From Planctomycetota bacterium (GTDB taxonomy: Bacteria > Planctomycetota > Planctomycetia > Gemmatales > Gemmataceae), in NCBI GenBank assembly GCA_021413735.1, contig JAIOPV010000151.1:1-42608 (forward strand): a stretch of 42,608 bases of DNA. Reading direction: 5' to 3'. Below are positions 34,200 through 42,608 of this stretch, piece after piece. The notes below the pieces were generated by a model, which saw only the letters and a program-made list of their open reading frames with translations, was not told the origin of the DNA and ran no database searches. Both the position numbers and the translations under genes were made by a program. Every line of letters begins with the position of its first letter. Position 1 is the stretch's first letter.

Positions 34200-37100
34200 T
34201 TACCCCCGCCAGCGAGAGGCAAGCCACCGCCACAGCGCAACGCCGCCGGCTTTCGCGGCGACGGGTTCGCCAACAGTCGCCGTCGACGTCGACGTGTCGG
34301 GGGCAGGGTGCCCGTTGACCGCCGCTTCGATATCGGGTATGCCACCAGTCAGGGGGGCGACAGTGCGGTGTCCCGCGGGCGGGCCATTGCGCCATTCGAT
34401 CAAGCCTTGGATGGCGACGTAGAAGGCCGGTACGAAGAAGACCGCCAGTACGGTGGACGTAATCATTCCCCCGAACACCGCAGTCCCGAGCGCCTGGCGG
34501 CTCGCCGCCCCGGCACCCTTTGCGACGACCAGCGGGGCCACCCCGAGGATAAACGCGAAGCTGGTCATCACGATCGGCCGGAACCGCAGCCGGGCGGCCT
34601 CCGCCGCCGCCCCTCGCACCGTCCGCCCGGCCAGCCGCAACTCCCGGGCGAACTCGACGATCAGGATCGCGTTTTTACTCGCCAGGGCAATAATCAGGAC
34701 AACGCCGATCTGTGTGTAGACGTTGTTGTCCATCTCCCGAAGGTTAACCCCGCCCACCACCCCCAGCAGCCCGAGCGGCACCACGAGTATCACCGCAAAC
34801 GGCAGAAGCCAGCTTTCGTACTGAGCGGCCAAGACAAAATACACTAGCAGCACAGCGAGGGCAAATACTACGACGGCCTCGCCGGACACTCGCTTCTCCT
34901 GGAACGCGATCGACGTCCACTCGAACCCCATCGACCGGGGGAGCACTTGACCGGATACCTCTTCCATCGCCTTGAGTGCATCGCCCGAACTCACACCCGG
35001 GGCCGCCCCTCCGGTGATCGCTGCTGTCGGGTACAGGTTGTAGCGAATCACCGACTGCGGCCCGAGTCGACTGTCCGCGGTCAGCAGGGTTGACAGCGGC
35101 ACCCGCCCGCCGTCGCGGTTTCGTACCTCGATCCTGCGCAAGAGCTGTGGGCTCGCGCGGAACGCGGCCTCAGCCTGCACGCGCACCTGGAACGTCCGGT
35201 CGAACTTGTTGAAGTCGTTCACGTAAACCGATCCGAGATTCGCTTGCAAGGCGGCGAAGATGTCGCTCAGCAGTACCCCCATCTTCTCGGCCTTCACGCG
35301 GTCGATGTTCAGGTACACTTGCGGAACCCCCGCCCGGAACGTGGTCGCCGCCTGTCCAATCTCGGGCCGCTTCCTCGCCTCGTCGATCAGCGCCTGGGTC
35401 CGTTCCATCAGCGCCTCCGGGCCGACCCCCTCCCGGTCTTCAACCTGCATCTGGAACCCACCGGCCACCCCGAGCCCCTGAATGGATGGTGGCACCAGAA
35501 CCAGGATGAACGCCTCCCGCACCTGGGCCAACTCGATCTGGAGTTCCCGAACGAGGGCTTGTTGCTGGAGGGCCGGGGTTTTCCGCCGCGACCAGTCGGT
35601 CCATGTCACGAACGCGGTTGCCCCGTTCGGGGAGTTCGTCCCGTCCAGGAGCGAGAACCCCCCCAGCACGAACCAATTCTCGACCGCCCCCTTCCCCTCG
35701 TACCGGCGGAACACCGTGTTCATCCTGTCCACGACCTCCCGTGTCCGGTCCAGGGACGCCCCGTCCGGGAGTTGGACGGCGATGATCACGTACCCCTGGT
35801 CCTCGGTAGGCAGGAACCCGGTAGGGATCTGCTGATACCACCGCCCGGTGAACCCGGCCAGCCCGACGAACACGAGCAAGACGAGCCACCAGACCCTGAG
35901 CAGTTGCCCAACGACCCAGGCGTACAGACCCTCGATGGGACGGTAGAAGAAGTCGAACAAACGAGTGAACGCGTTCCGCCCGGCGTGCGGTCGGAGGTAC
36001 TGGGCGCACTGGGCCGGCTTCAGGGTCAGTGCGTTGACGGCGCTGATGAGTGCGGTGGCCGCGATCGTGGGGGCGAACTGGCGGTAGAGTTGGCCGGTGA
36101 TCCCGCCCAGGAAGGCGGTCGGCAGGAATACTGCCATCAGCACGAAGGTGATGGCAATGACCGGCCCGGTCACCTCGTTCATGGCCTTGATCGTGGCCTC
36201 GCGCGGGTTCTCGCCCTGCTCGATGTGGTGGCTCGCGTTCTCGACGATCACGATTGCGTCGTCGACCACGATGCCGATCGCGAGCACGAGCCCGAACAGG
36301 GTGAGCAGGTTGACCGAGAACCCGAGCAGCGGCATGAACGCGAAGGCGCCGATGATCGTCACCGGCACGGTCGTCGCAGGGACGAGCAACGCCCGCCAAC
36401 TCTGGAGGAACACCAGGATCACCACCAGCACCAACACCCCGGCCTCGAACAGCGTGTGGTACACCTCGGTAATGGCAGCGTCCACGAACTTGGTCGTGTC
36501 GAACGGGATCGAGTATTCCATCCCTTCGGGGAGGGACGGCTTCACCCGCTCCATCGCCGCCTGGACCCGTGTGGCCACGTCCAAGGCGTTCGATCCGGGC
36601 AACTGGTAGATCAGGATGTTGGCCGATTCCATGCCGTTCCGCTGGGAGAACGAGTCGTAGTTCTGGGCTCCCAACTCGACCCGGGCCACGTCCCGCAGAT
36701 ACACGATCTGCCCGCCCTTGCCGGACTTGATAACGATCCCCTCGAACTCGGCCGGGTCGGTCAGGCGGCCGAGGGTTGTTACCGTGAGTTGGAACGACTG
36801 CCCGGCCGGGTTCGGCGGCTGGCCGACCTGCCCGGCGGCCACCTGAATGTTCTGGCGGGCCAAAGCGGCGGTCACGTCGGCGGTCGTGAGCTGGCGGGCA
36901 GCCAACCTGTCCGGGTCGAGCCAGACCCGCATCGCGTACGCCCCGACGCCGCGGACCACCACGTCCCCGACGCCGTCCACACGGCTGAGTTCGTCCCGCA
37001 ACCGCAGCGTTGCGTAGTTGGATAGGAACAGGCCGTCGTACGTCTTGTTCGGTGAGGTGAGGGAAATCGCGAACAGGATGCTCGACGACTGCTTCTTGAC

Positions 37101-37487
37101 CGTCACCCCCTGCCGTCGCACCTCTTCGGGGAGGGTCGGCTCGGCCACCGCCAGCCGGTTCTGGACGAGCACCTGCGACTCGTCCAAGTTGGTCCCGATG
37201 TTGAACGTCACGGTGAGAGAGTACGACCCGTCGGCAGAACTCGTGGAGGACATGTACATCATGTTCTCCACGCCATTGATCTGCTGCTCGATCGGGGCGG
37301 CGACGGTGTCTGCCACGACCTTGGCGTTCGCCCCCGGGTAGTTGGTGCTGACGACCACCGTCGGCGGGGTGATCGCCGGATAGCGCTCGACAGGGAGCCG
37401 GTAGAGCGCAACCACGCCGAACAGAATCGTCACGATGGCAATCACGTTTGCGAAGATGGGGCGGTCGATGAAGAATCGGGAAATCAC
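34200..37487 (-). CDS. RND efflux pump, hydrophobe/amphiphile (HAE1, AcrB-like) family
   Basis: A 1095-aa inner-membrane proton antiporter. Start GTG 37487 follows GAGGAAC. The N-terminal helix is FFIDRPIFANVIAIVTILFG. TM4 holds the proton-relay pair Asp409-Asp410 (LAIGIVVDDAIVIVENASHH) and TM10 the relay lysine (IIALASKNAILIVEFARELR). Two large periplasmic domains and the duplicated 6+6 helix plan are present (RFRPIVMTSFAFILGVAPLV in the second half). The C-terminal tail is unusually long, with a Pro/Ala/Thr-rich stretch after the last helix. The partner membrane-fusion protein ends 30 bases upstream. No TolC-like gene is in the window. Confidence 0.95.
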   Translation of the reverse strand: MISRFFIDRPIFANVIAIVTILFGVVALYRLPVERYPAITPPTVVVSTNYPGANAKVVADTVAAPIEQQINGVENMMYMSSTSSADGSYSLTVTFNIGTNLDESQVLVQNRLAVAEPTLPEEVRRQGVTVKKQSSSILFAISLTSPNKTYDGLFLSNYATLRLRDELSRVDGVGDVVVRGVGAYAMRVWLDPDRLAARQLTTADVTAALARQNIQVAAGQVGQPPNPAGQSFQLTVTTLGRLTDPAEFEGIVIKSGKGGQIVYLRDVARVELGAQNYDSFSQRNGMESANILIYQLPGSNALDVATRVQAAMERVKPSLPEGMEYSIPFDTTKFVDAAITEVYHTLFEAGVLVLVVILVFLQSWRALLVPATTVPVTIIGAFAFMPLLGFSVNLLTLFGLVLAIGIVVDDAIVIVENASHHIEQGENPREATIKAMNEVTGPVIAITFVLMAVFLPTAFLGGITGQLYRQFAPTIAATALISAVNALTLKPAQCAQYLRPHAGRNAFTRLFDFFYRPIEGLYAWVVGQLLRVWWLVLLVFVGLAGFTGRWYQQIPTGFLPTEDQGYVIIAVQLPDGASLDRTREVVDRMNTVFRRYEGKGAVENWFVLGGFSLLDGTNSPNGATAFVTWTDWSRRKTPALQQQALVRELQIELAQVREAFILVLVPPSIQGLGVAGGFQMQVEDREGVGPEALMERTQALIDEARKRPEIGQAATTFRAGVPQVYLNIDRVKAEKMGVLLSDIFAALQANLGSVYVNDFNKFDRTFQVRVQAEAAFRASPQLLRRIEVRNRDGGRVPLSTLLTADSRLGPQSVIRYNLYPTAAITGGAAPGVSSGDALKAMEEVSGQVLPRSMGFEWTSIAFQEKRVSGEAVVVFALAVLLVYFVLAAQYESWLLPFAVILVVPLGLLGVVGGVNLREMDNNVYTQIGVVLIIALASKNAILIVEFARELRLAGRTVRGAAAEAARLRFRPIVMTSFAFILGVAPLVVAKGAGAASRQALGTAVFGGMITSTVLAVFFVPAFYVAIQGLIEWRNGPPAGHRTVAPLTGGIPDIEAAVNGHPAPDTSTSTATVGEPVAAKAGGVALWRWLASRWRG

Positions 37488-37517
37488 GGTGCGTTCCTCG
37501 TGGGTCTGGGGTTGTGG

Positions 37518-38873
37518 TCAACGGGGAGGCATCGGGGCCGGCCCGAGAACCCACTCCTCCGGGGCAACCGGGGCTCCCGGCCGGGCCTTCTGAAGGCCTG
37601 CGACCACGACCAGATCATTCGGGGCAAGCCCCCCCTCGATCGCAACCACCGAACGGACCAGCGACACGGCCGGACCGCTCGGCTGTCCCTTCCCGTCGGG
37701 CCCCTCGAGTGGCCTCGGCTTCGGGTCCGTCAGAACCCAGCCGGTGTGTGGGGCCGCGACTCCCGGCGGCGGCGCCCGCCACACCTGCGGCCCGACCGTC
37801 ACCGTCCGCTTGACGACTTTGTTATCCGGCCCGATCACGTATACGAACCGCCCTTCCTGCCCGGTCATCAAGGCGTCCTCGGGGAGCACGAGGCGGGGTT
37901 GCTGGGGCCCGGCCGGGACTCGGACCTTCGCGAAAAGGCCAGGGTACAGGATGCGTGCGCTCCCCGGGCCGACTCTTGGGTTGGGAACCCGGCCGCGGAT
38001 GCGGACCGTCCCCGTCCCGGTGTCAACCCGGTTCTCTCGAAAATCGATCTGCCCGATGTGGGGGTATCCCGCCTCGGTCGCGACCCCCACTTCGACGGAG
38101 AACACCGCGGGTTGGACGGCTAAAGGTGCGTCACGGAGGGCCCGCTGGTACTCGACGAGGTCACGCTCGGGCACGTCGAAGTAGATGAACAGCGGATCAA
38201 TAGTCACGATGGTAGTCAACAGGGTCGACTCATTCTGGCCGACCAAATTCCCGCGAGTGACCAGCGTGCGACTGATCTGGCCGGTGATCGGGGCACGGAT
38301 GTCGGTGTACCCGAGCTGAAGTTCCGCGGTCTGCCGGCCCGCTTCGGCTGACGCCTTGTTGGCAGCCCCCACGTCCACCGCGGCGCGATTGGCGGCCAAG
38401 GTGGCAACCGCCCGGTCGAGGTCCGTCTTTGCCGCGATGCCCTTTGTGTACGCCTCTCGCGTGCGCGCCTCTTCGGCCTGCCCGAGTTGGACCTGGGCCT
38501 TAGCGTTGGCGATGTCGGCGACAGCCTTCAAGATGTCGGCATCAGCCTTGGCAACGGCCGCCGCGTACTCGCGGGGGTCGATGGCGTACAACTTGTCTCC
38601 GACCTTGACCTCATCCCCTTCTTTGAAAAGGACGTCGTTCAGATAGCCCCTGACCCTCGCCCGGATCTCGACCGCCTCTACTGCGTCCAAGTAGCCGTTG
38701 TACTCATAATAATTCTGGACCGGAACGGTGCCCGGGTGGGCGACCGTCACGGTCGGCGGGGGTGGTGTGATCGTGGTGGGTTTCGCAGGTCGGCAACCGG
38801 CGACAGAACAGGCCATCCCGAAAAAGATGGCTGCGGGGAGATAAGGAGAGCCTCCGGCGATTGATTCGAACAC
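37518..38873 (-). CDS. RND efflux periplasmic adaptor (membrane-fusion lipoprotein)
   Basis: About 450 aa. The N-terminal hydrophobic stretch YLPAAIFFGMACSVAGC ends in a lipobox (VAG-Cys). The barrel-sandwich lipoyl halves (IRARVRGYLNDVLFKEGDEV ... LGYTDIRAPITGQISRTLVT) flank a helical hairpin of about 100 residues; beta-barrel and membrane-proximal domains follow (LYPGLFAKVRVPAG, LPEDALMTGQEGRFVYVI). GTG 38873 is preferred because GGAGG lies 5 bases before it; TTG 38897 is the longer alternative. The gene forms an operon with the pump and is divergent from the tetR-type gene, whose operator lies between them. Confidence 0.92.
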   Translation of the reverse strand: MFESIAGGSPYLPAAIFFGMACSVAGCRPAKPTTITPPPPTVTVAHPGTVPVQNYYEYNGYLDAVEAVEIRARVRGYLNDVLFKEGDEVKVGDKLYAIDPREYAAAVAKADADILKAVADIANAKAQVQLGQAEEARTREAYTKGIAAKTDLDRAVATLAANRAAVDVGAANKASAEAGRQTAELQLGYTDIRAPITGQISRTLVTRGNLVGQNESTLLTTIVTIDPLFIYFDVPERDLVEYQRALRDAPLAVQPAVFSVEVGVATEAGYPHIGQIDFRENRVDTGTGTVRIRGRVPNPRVGPGSARILYPGLFAKVRVPAGPQQPRLVLPEDALMTGQEGRFVYVIGPDNKVVKRTVTVGPQVWRAPPPGVAAPHTGWVLTDPKPRPLEGPDGKGQPSGPAVSLVRSVVAIEGGLAPNDLVVVAGLQKARPGAPVAPEEWVLGPAPMPPR

Positions 38874-38932
38874 GACCACCTCCGAGACAGACGTCAAGTG
38901 CGCCAGGGCGTGAATCGCGACGCCACCTCAGG

Positions 38933-38981
38933 TTGACGCGATTCGTGACGCCATTTATATTCATGACCGACTCGTCAGTCA
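38933..38981 (+). promoter_or_regulatory. Promoter and TetR-type operator between efflux operon and regulator
   Basis: TTGACG (38933-38938) and TATATT (38956-38961) are separated by exactly 17 bp and face the regulator gene. Immediately downstream, TGACCGACTCGTCAGTCA (38964-38981) is an inverted repeat, TGAC-N-GAC ... GTC-N-GTCA, 14 of 18 symmetric, typical for TetR-family operators. Binding there would block the regulator's own promoter and plausibly the divergent efflux promoter. Confidence 0.75.
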
Positions 38982-38999
38982 ATCCTGGTAGGAGTTACT

Positions 39000-39629
39000 G
39001 TGGAGAAATCACTTGCGAAACGCGGACGGCAGCGATCAGATGACTTGACCGCTCGGCGTCGGGAAGACTTGCTGTCGGGAGCGACCCAAGTATTTGCCAC
39101 CCAAGGTTACCAAGGGGCAGACGTCCAGGTCATTGCTCAGACGTGCGGGCTGGCAAAGGGTACCGTCTACTTGTACTTCCCGAGTAAGGAAGCGTTGTTC
39201 CTTGCGACTGTGGACCGGGTCATGATCCGGCTCCGCACGACCGTCCGGGAAGCCTACGCGGGCGTGACTGACCCACTCGACCAAATCGCCACCGCAGTGA
39301 GGGCGTATTTCGCGTACTTCCGCACCCACCCGGACCACGCCGAGTTGCTGATTATCGAAAGGGCCGAGTACCGCGACCGAAAGACGCCGACCTACCTTGA
39401 ACACCGCCGAGCAGCGGCGACCGAATGGGAAGCGGTATACGCCGGTCTCATCAGGGACGGCCGAATCCGAAACCTCCCTGTCGCTCGGATCGGGCGTGTG
39501 ATTTCCGATCTCGTGTACGGGACCATGTTCACGAACCACTTCGAGGGCGGTCTGCGGGCCCCAGACGACCAAGCCCGAGACGTTCTCGACATCCTGTTCA
39601 ACGGCCTCCTTACCCGGGGGAGCGACTGA
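39000..39629 (+). CDS. TetR/AcrR-family repressor of the efflux operon
   Basis: A 209-aa regulator. Start GTG 39000 follows TAGGAG. The N-terminal HTH is ARRREDLLSGATQVFATQGY then VQVIAQTCGLAKGTVYLYFP-SKEALF, the AcrR/TetR signature. The C-terminal ligand domain (YFAYFRTHPDHAELLIIERA, YLEHRRAAATEWEAVYAGLI) is divergent. Divergence from the RND genes, with a palindromic operator overlapping its promoter, supports local control of efflux with release by a pump substrate. The ligand is unknown. Confidence 0.93.
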   Translation: MEKSLAKRGRQRSDDLTARRREDLLSGATQVFATQGYQGADVQVIAQTCGLAKGTVYLYFPSKEALFLATVDRVMIRLRTTVREAYAGVTDPLDQIATAVRAYFAYFRTHPDHAELLIIERAEYRDRKTPTYLEHRRAAATEWEAVYAGLIRDGRIRNLPVARIGRVISDLVYGTMFTNHFEGGLRAPDDQARDVLDILFNGLLTRGSD

Positions 39630-39937
39630 GGCGGGGGAGCAGCGGGTCGGCGGGTTCCGGCCCGAGTAACAGCGTCACCCGAGCGCGTCGGATCGCGAAC
39701 TGATCGGCGGGTCGGGGGCGATTCTGGCTCCGGCCTTGGGAGGAGACGCGGTTAAAGTCCCTGATTCAAGTCCAGGCGGGAAAGACGCTTCCGGCCCGCC
39801 GAGGGCACGCCCGGTCGAGGAATTCGCCAGTGGACGCAGCAAGGGCGAGCAACCAGAATCGGCGTCAAGGCCGTGTTGGCATTGGGGGGCTGCACAACGA
39901 TTGAGGTTGGGAAAGTTGGTGATAGAGGGTATGTGAC
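39630..39937. other. Intergenic region, no gene seen
   Basis: GC-rich with only overlapping short frames. The last 60 bases, with GGGGGGCTGCACAACGATTG (near 39884), may be the left end of the ISAs1-type element that follows, but no matching right end was found. Confidence 0.4.
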
Positions 39938-39956
39938 CGGCTCCTCGCTGGAGCCG
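39938..39956 (+). promoter_or_regulatory. Hairpin sequestering the transposase ribosome-binding site
   Basis: CGGCTCC (39938-39944) pairs perfectly with GGAGCCG (39950-39956) around the 5-base loop TCGCT. The 3' arm contains GGAG, the only Shine-Dalgarno sequence for ATG 39961. Such hairpins commonly limit translation of transposase mRNA. Confidence 0.6.
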
Positions 39957-39960
39957 TGTT

Positions 39961-40635
39961 ATGGCCGCATCGATGATCGAGTTGCTGGGCGAACTCGAAG
40001 ACCCTCGTGACCCGCGTGGGCTCCAATACCCATTAGTTTCGGTGCTGGCCCTGTGCCTGGTAGCCACTCTCGCGGGACATTGCGGATTTGCCGCCATCGC
40101 TCAGTTCGGACGCCTCCGACAACAACGGCTCGGACACGCACTCGGGTTCAAGAACGGCAAGATGCCGTGTGCCAACATGATCTCGCAACTCCTGCGTGAA
40201 CTGGACGCCGAGTACCTCGATCGCCTCATCGGAACGTGGCTGACGAACCGGCACGCTGAAGGTTGGAGCCACATCGCACTCGATGGCAAGACCTTGCGGG
40301 GATCACGCGACGGCGACGTGCCGGGTATGCACCTGCTGGCGGCATATGCTCCACAAGCCTCCGCAGTGATTGCTCAGATGCGTGTTGAAGCCACGACCAA
40401 CGAGCACAAGGCGGCATTGCGTCTGTTGGGTGTGTTGCCGTCGTTGAAAGGGGTCGTGGTGACCGCCGATGCCATGTTCACCCACCGTGACGTGTACAAG
40501 AAAAGTGCAGAAAAGAGAAGGCGATTACGTGCTGTACGCGAAGGATAACCAGGCCACGCTGCAACAGAATATTCACGACGTATTCGCCGCCGCTGAGCAG
40601 GGTGGCCATCCCCTTGCAGCAGCGGTTGTGGTCTG
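39961..40635 (+). pseudogene. ISAs1-family transposase, frameshifted and truncated
   Basis: The N-terminal part is well preserved: LEDPRDPRGLQYPLVSVLAL, CGFAAIAQFGRLRQQRL, then IALDGKTLRGSRDGD with the first catalytic Asp and VVVTADAMFTHRDVYKK with the second. Near 40500 the frame shifts; the continuation REGDYVLYAKDNQATLQQNI is in a second frame, and a further piece (TTRVCKKGHGRYERRT) in a third from about 40640. The C-terminal Glu region is not recognisable. Several indels make it inactive. Confidence 0.82.
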
Positions 40636-41498
40636 AGGATTTCCAAACGACGCGGGTTTGCAAGAAAGGTCACGGACGATATGAGAGGCGAACGCCTCCG
40701 CTGTGCACATCTTGGGAGGGTGAAAGCTCCCAGGAAAACCAGGGTTCTCGGCATGATCCTGATTCGGGTCGCTTTTCGCGACGACATTGGAATCGCCTCG
40801 AAACCCGTGTCTCAAGTGACGTAAGCAAAGGACGTACGTCGACTCACGATGTGCACAGCGGAGCGCGAACGCTCACAACTCCAACGAGTCTTGTACTGCC
40901 CATCCCACCTGCTTGCCTGCCGAGTGAAGCGGCAGGGTGGACCGCACCGGCAAGTGCGTAGCAAACCCAAGTTGCGGTCCAAACGTGCGTTGGCGACTCG
41001 GGCGTCGCGAGTGAAGTGAGGTGCCACGCCCTGAGTTCGAGATCCTCAAGGATTTCAAGAATCGGATTGATCACTCCGCGGCGCGGCGTTATCGTGCTCA
41101 GCGATCGGGGAAGCGAAACGCCATGCTGCTCGTTGCAGGGTGGCACACCCAGTCTCGGACCTTCCCCTGTTCCCCCGCCCGGAGTCGTACTCCGGGTCCC
41201 GCGCACCCGGCGAGCCGATGGGGTCTCCGGGTGCGCTGCTTTCGTAGCCGGTTTCACTCTTCAGCCGTCAGGTGCGGCCGAACCAAGAGGCAGTGGGTGT
41301 TGGACGACGGACGGGATTCGGCCCACAATGCCTGGCAGCGACTCTGCGCCAAATCGACCGCCCGTAAATACGCCAGGCATTCTCGGGTGAAGGAAGAAAT
41401 GACCGAAGCCGAGACGGAGTACAGAAAGCAGGCTCGCGGTTCGTGATCGGAAAGTTGACAGACTCCTGGAACTGTGACATTGATCGGTCCCACCACCA
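40636..41498. other. Decayed stretch after the ISAs1-type transposase
   Basis: The first 50-100 bases are transposase remnant (KKGHGRYERRT). After that I see no gene that can be defended. Frames of 60-140 codons exist on both strands but overlap, lack ribosome-binding sites and show no family motif. A plus-strand frame ending at 41446 (KEEMTEAETEYRKQARGS) is the most protein-like and cannot be named. Confidence 0.4.
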
Positions 41499-41945
41499 AT
41501 GTGTGGACCGACGAACGATGACCGCTCCGAACCCCTACTGCCGCTGATCGACCTGACCTGGGTCACCTTCCCGAGCAACAGCCTTTCTGTCGCGATTCTC
41601 CGGCGACGCTTTCCCACCGACTTCGACGAACACTTCCTTCCTGTGCAAACCTGTGGGCCGTTTTTTGGTGATGTCGGATTCCGCAAAGAATGGCACGACC
41701 ACCTCAGCGAGCTCTTCGCCAGTGAGCGACTCGTTGCGATTGGGTTGTTCCACCATGTCCGCGGCGACATGGAACCGTTCGCGGAAGGCGAGAACGACGA
41801 CGTGATCGCGGCTCGCGGGAAAGTCGAATCTCTGTACCCTTGGTTCGGACTGTGCGACGGTCCCGAAACCGCCAGGGTGCTGATCGATCGGATCGAACGT
41901 CAAGCGATCGCGCTCGCCCGTGGGAGTTCGTCTCCTGAACGGTAG
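41499..41945 (+). CDS. Hypothetical protein, 148 aa
   Basis: ATG 41499 opens a 148-aa acidic protein: DLTWVTFPSNSLSVAILRRR, FPTDFDEHFLPVQTCGPFFG, KEWHDHLSELFASERLVAIG, MEPFAEGENDDVIAARGKVE. Composition and codon pattern look genuinely coding, and no lesion is visible. I recognise no domain. There is no strong ribosome-binding site, and both sides are decayed, so it may itself be a truncated relic. Confidence 0.45.
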   Translation: MCGPTNDDRSEPLLPLIDLTWVTFPSNSLSVAILRRRFPTDFDEHFLPVQTCGPFFGDVGFRKEWHDHLSELFASERLVAIGLFHHVRGDMEPFAEGENDDVIAARGKVESLYPWFGLCDGPETARVLIDRIERQAIALARGSSSPER

Positions 41946-42389
41946 CGTTCGCGACCGCCTGTGGTGGCTGTCACGAAACCGGCACAATTGACGGTATCAT
42001 TTCATGATCGGTGGAGTGGAGCGGGCGCTTCACTTGATTGATCCGCAAGAGTTCTCGTTCCCTTGTTCATCGTTTTCTCGCGGCGACCTGGAGTTCTCCA
42101 CAGTGGTTCGAGCAGTTGCCACACCGATCGGGCAGGCGCCAACACCATCCAGATGCTTCGTGAGTGTCCGGTGAATCTTATCAATTACCCCTTAAACGAG
42201 CGAATAGCCTCTGATCGCAATTGGAATTTCATACGCGGAACGGAGGCGACGTGATCTCGGGACGGTGCCATCGGCGGCCCGTCTGTTGTGCTCGCGGCTC
42301 TCGTTGTTCACGCTCACCTCCCTTCTGCGAACTCGCTCTCGGTGCCCTCACTGATCGGGACTTCCAGATCCCGACTTCGAGCACTCCAC
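41946..42389. other. Region without recognisable genes
   Basis: No frame over 63 codons and no motif. It separates the hypothetical gene from the IS1380-like fragment, and its last part is probably the non-coding end of that element. Confidence 0.4.
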
Positions 42390-42512
42390 TCACTGACGCA
42401 GCAGCGACACCAGCCGAAAGAACGTCATCACCATCCACGCCCCGTTGCTCTCCAATGTGTTCACCGGAGCTTGCAACGCACCCACACCGTCATGCAACTG
42501 GGCCAGCAAGTT
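42390..42512 (-). pseudogene. IS1380-like transposase, C-terminal end (3' exon of a group II intron)
   Basis: Reads NLLAQLHDGVGALQAPVNTL and ESNGAWMVMTFFRLVSLLRQ to a stop at 42390. The order GV-ALQAPV-T-ESN-AWMVM matches the C-terminal helix region of IS1380-type transposases (usually ESNWAYMVM). It begins exactly at the predicted 3' splice site of the intron at the window edge. The upstream exon lies outside the window. Confidence 0.5.
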
Positions 42513-42608
42513 GTAGGGTAGGCGGCTGGCGAGGTTCCGGTGTCCCGGACCTTTCCCATCCGCCCCCCTCCGAACCGGACTGGATACTTTTCGCATCATC
42601 CGGCTCTC
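42513..42608 (-). mobile_element. Second group II intron, 3' end only (cut by window end)
   Basis: On the minus strand, domain V (42572-42606) is followed by a domain VI-like helix (GGCGG ... CCGCC) and the 3' boundary CCTACCCTAC, a usual bacterial intron end (AY). It differs in sequence from the intron at 19210-25856, so it is a separate lineage. The rest lies beyond the window. Confidence 0.75.
42572..42606 (-). ncRNA. Group II intron domain V (second intron)
   Basis: A 35-nt hairpin starting GAGCCGGAUGAUGCG and ending CCAGUCCGGUUC, with GAAA in the loop and the AGC triad in GAGCCG. Stem pairing GAGCCGGA/GUCCGGUUC is as in canonical domain V. Confidence 0.88.

Noticed and set aside
35244-37025. 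Long open frame of 593 codons on the plus strand opposite the RND pump gene
   Set aside because: Composition is dominated by Arg, Pro, Gly, His and Gln as expected from the antisense of a GC-rich gene; the RND gene on the other strand has clear family motifs.
39745-39775. GATTCAAGTCC resembling a tRNA T-arm
   Set aside because: No acceptor or anticodon stem can be drawn around it on either strand.
41020-41100. Minus-strand frame TPRRGVINPILEILEDLELR resembling a reverse transcriptase TPQGGVISPLL motif
   Set aside because: No YADD, palm or maturase motif follows in any frame, and the surroundings are decayed; probably chance.

Overview
The window looks like chromosome from a GC-rich planctomycete, most likely close to Gemmataceae. 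The basis is a set of families expanded in that phylum: a PSCyt1/DUF1549/DUF1553 cytochrome-type protein, a DUF1501 protein, a DUF1559 protein with a prepilin-like N-terminus, and a small transthyretin-like lipoprotein. The taxonomic call is an inference from gene content; no rRNA or tRNA gene was seen.

Layout. 1-186 holds the end of an XRE-type regulator. 763-2607 is a decayed ISL3-family insertion sequence. 2684-12402 is the host-gene island: a GntR/FadR-type regulator with a likely operator, the PSCyt1 protein directly behind it, an LRR protein, the DUF1501 protein, a broken CocE-type hydrolase, the DUF1559 protein and a broken lipoprotein gene. Several of these genes carry frameshifts. 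12431-15750 is a scar: an IS1-type element joins a truncated sugar-phosphate isomerase gene to an alpha/beta-hydrolase gene, which is itself split by an ISH3/IS4-like element with a 5-bp target duplication.

15774-33604 is about 17.8 kb of mobile elements inserted into one another, and most insertions can be resolved to the base. IS3-A contains an unclassified DDE element (CTAG duplication) and an IS66 element (TACATATC duplication). The IS66 tnpC gene contains a group II intron. The intron reverse transcriptase is cut by two large serine recombinase (LSR) elements. Next to this, IS3-B (duplication AGCAC/GTGCT) contains a third LSR element. The recombinase gene of that element is split by an IS21-like remnant carrying a CHC2 zinc-finger gene, and the remnant's terminal repeat is hit by a complete ISL3 element (duplication TTCAAGTA). 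Removing each insertion in silico restores an open frame: a 411-aa reverse transcriptase, a 517-aa TnpC, a 725-aa recombinase and a 292-aa hydrolase.

33605-34022 is an IS1634-type transposase remnant. 34200-39629 is a coherent drug or metal efflux locus: an RND pump and its membrane-fusion lipoprotein on the minus strand, with a divergent TetR regulator and a good promoter and operator between them. From 39938 to the end the sequence is mostly decayed again: an ISAs1-type transposase, one orphan ORF, and at the edge an IS1380-like transposase fragment carrying the 3' end of a second group II intron.

The most interesting theme is the three LSR elements. Each sits in a conserved coding motif of another mobile element, with only a 2-4 bp shared core. 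In one case the two element ends rebuild a near-perfect 50-bp palindromic attP.
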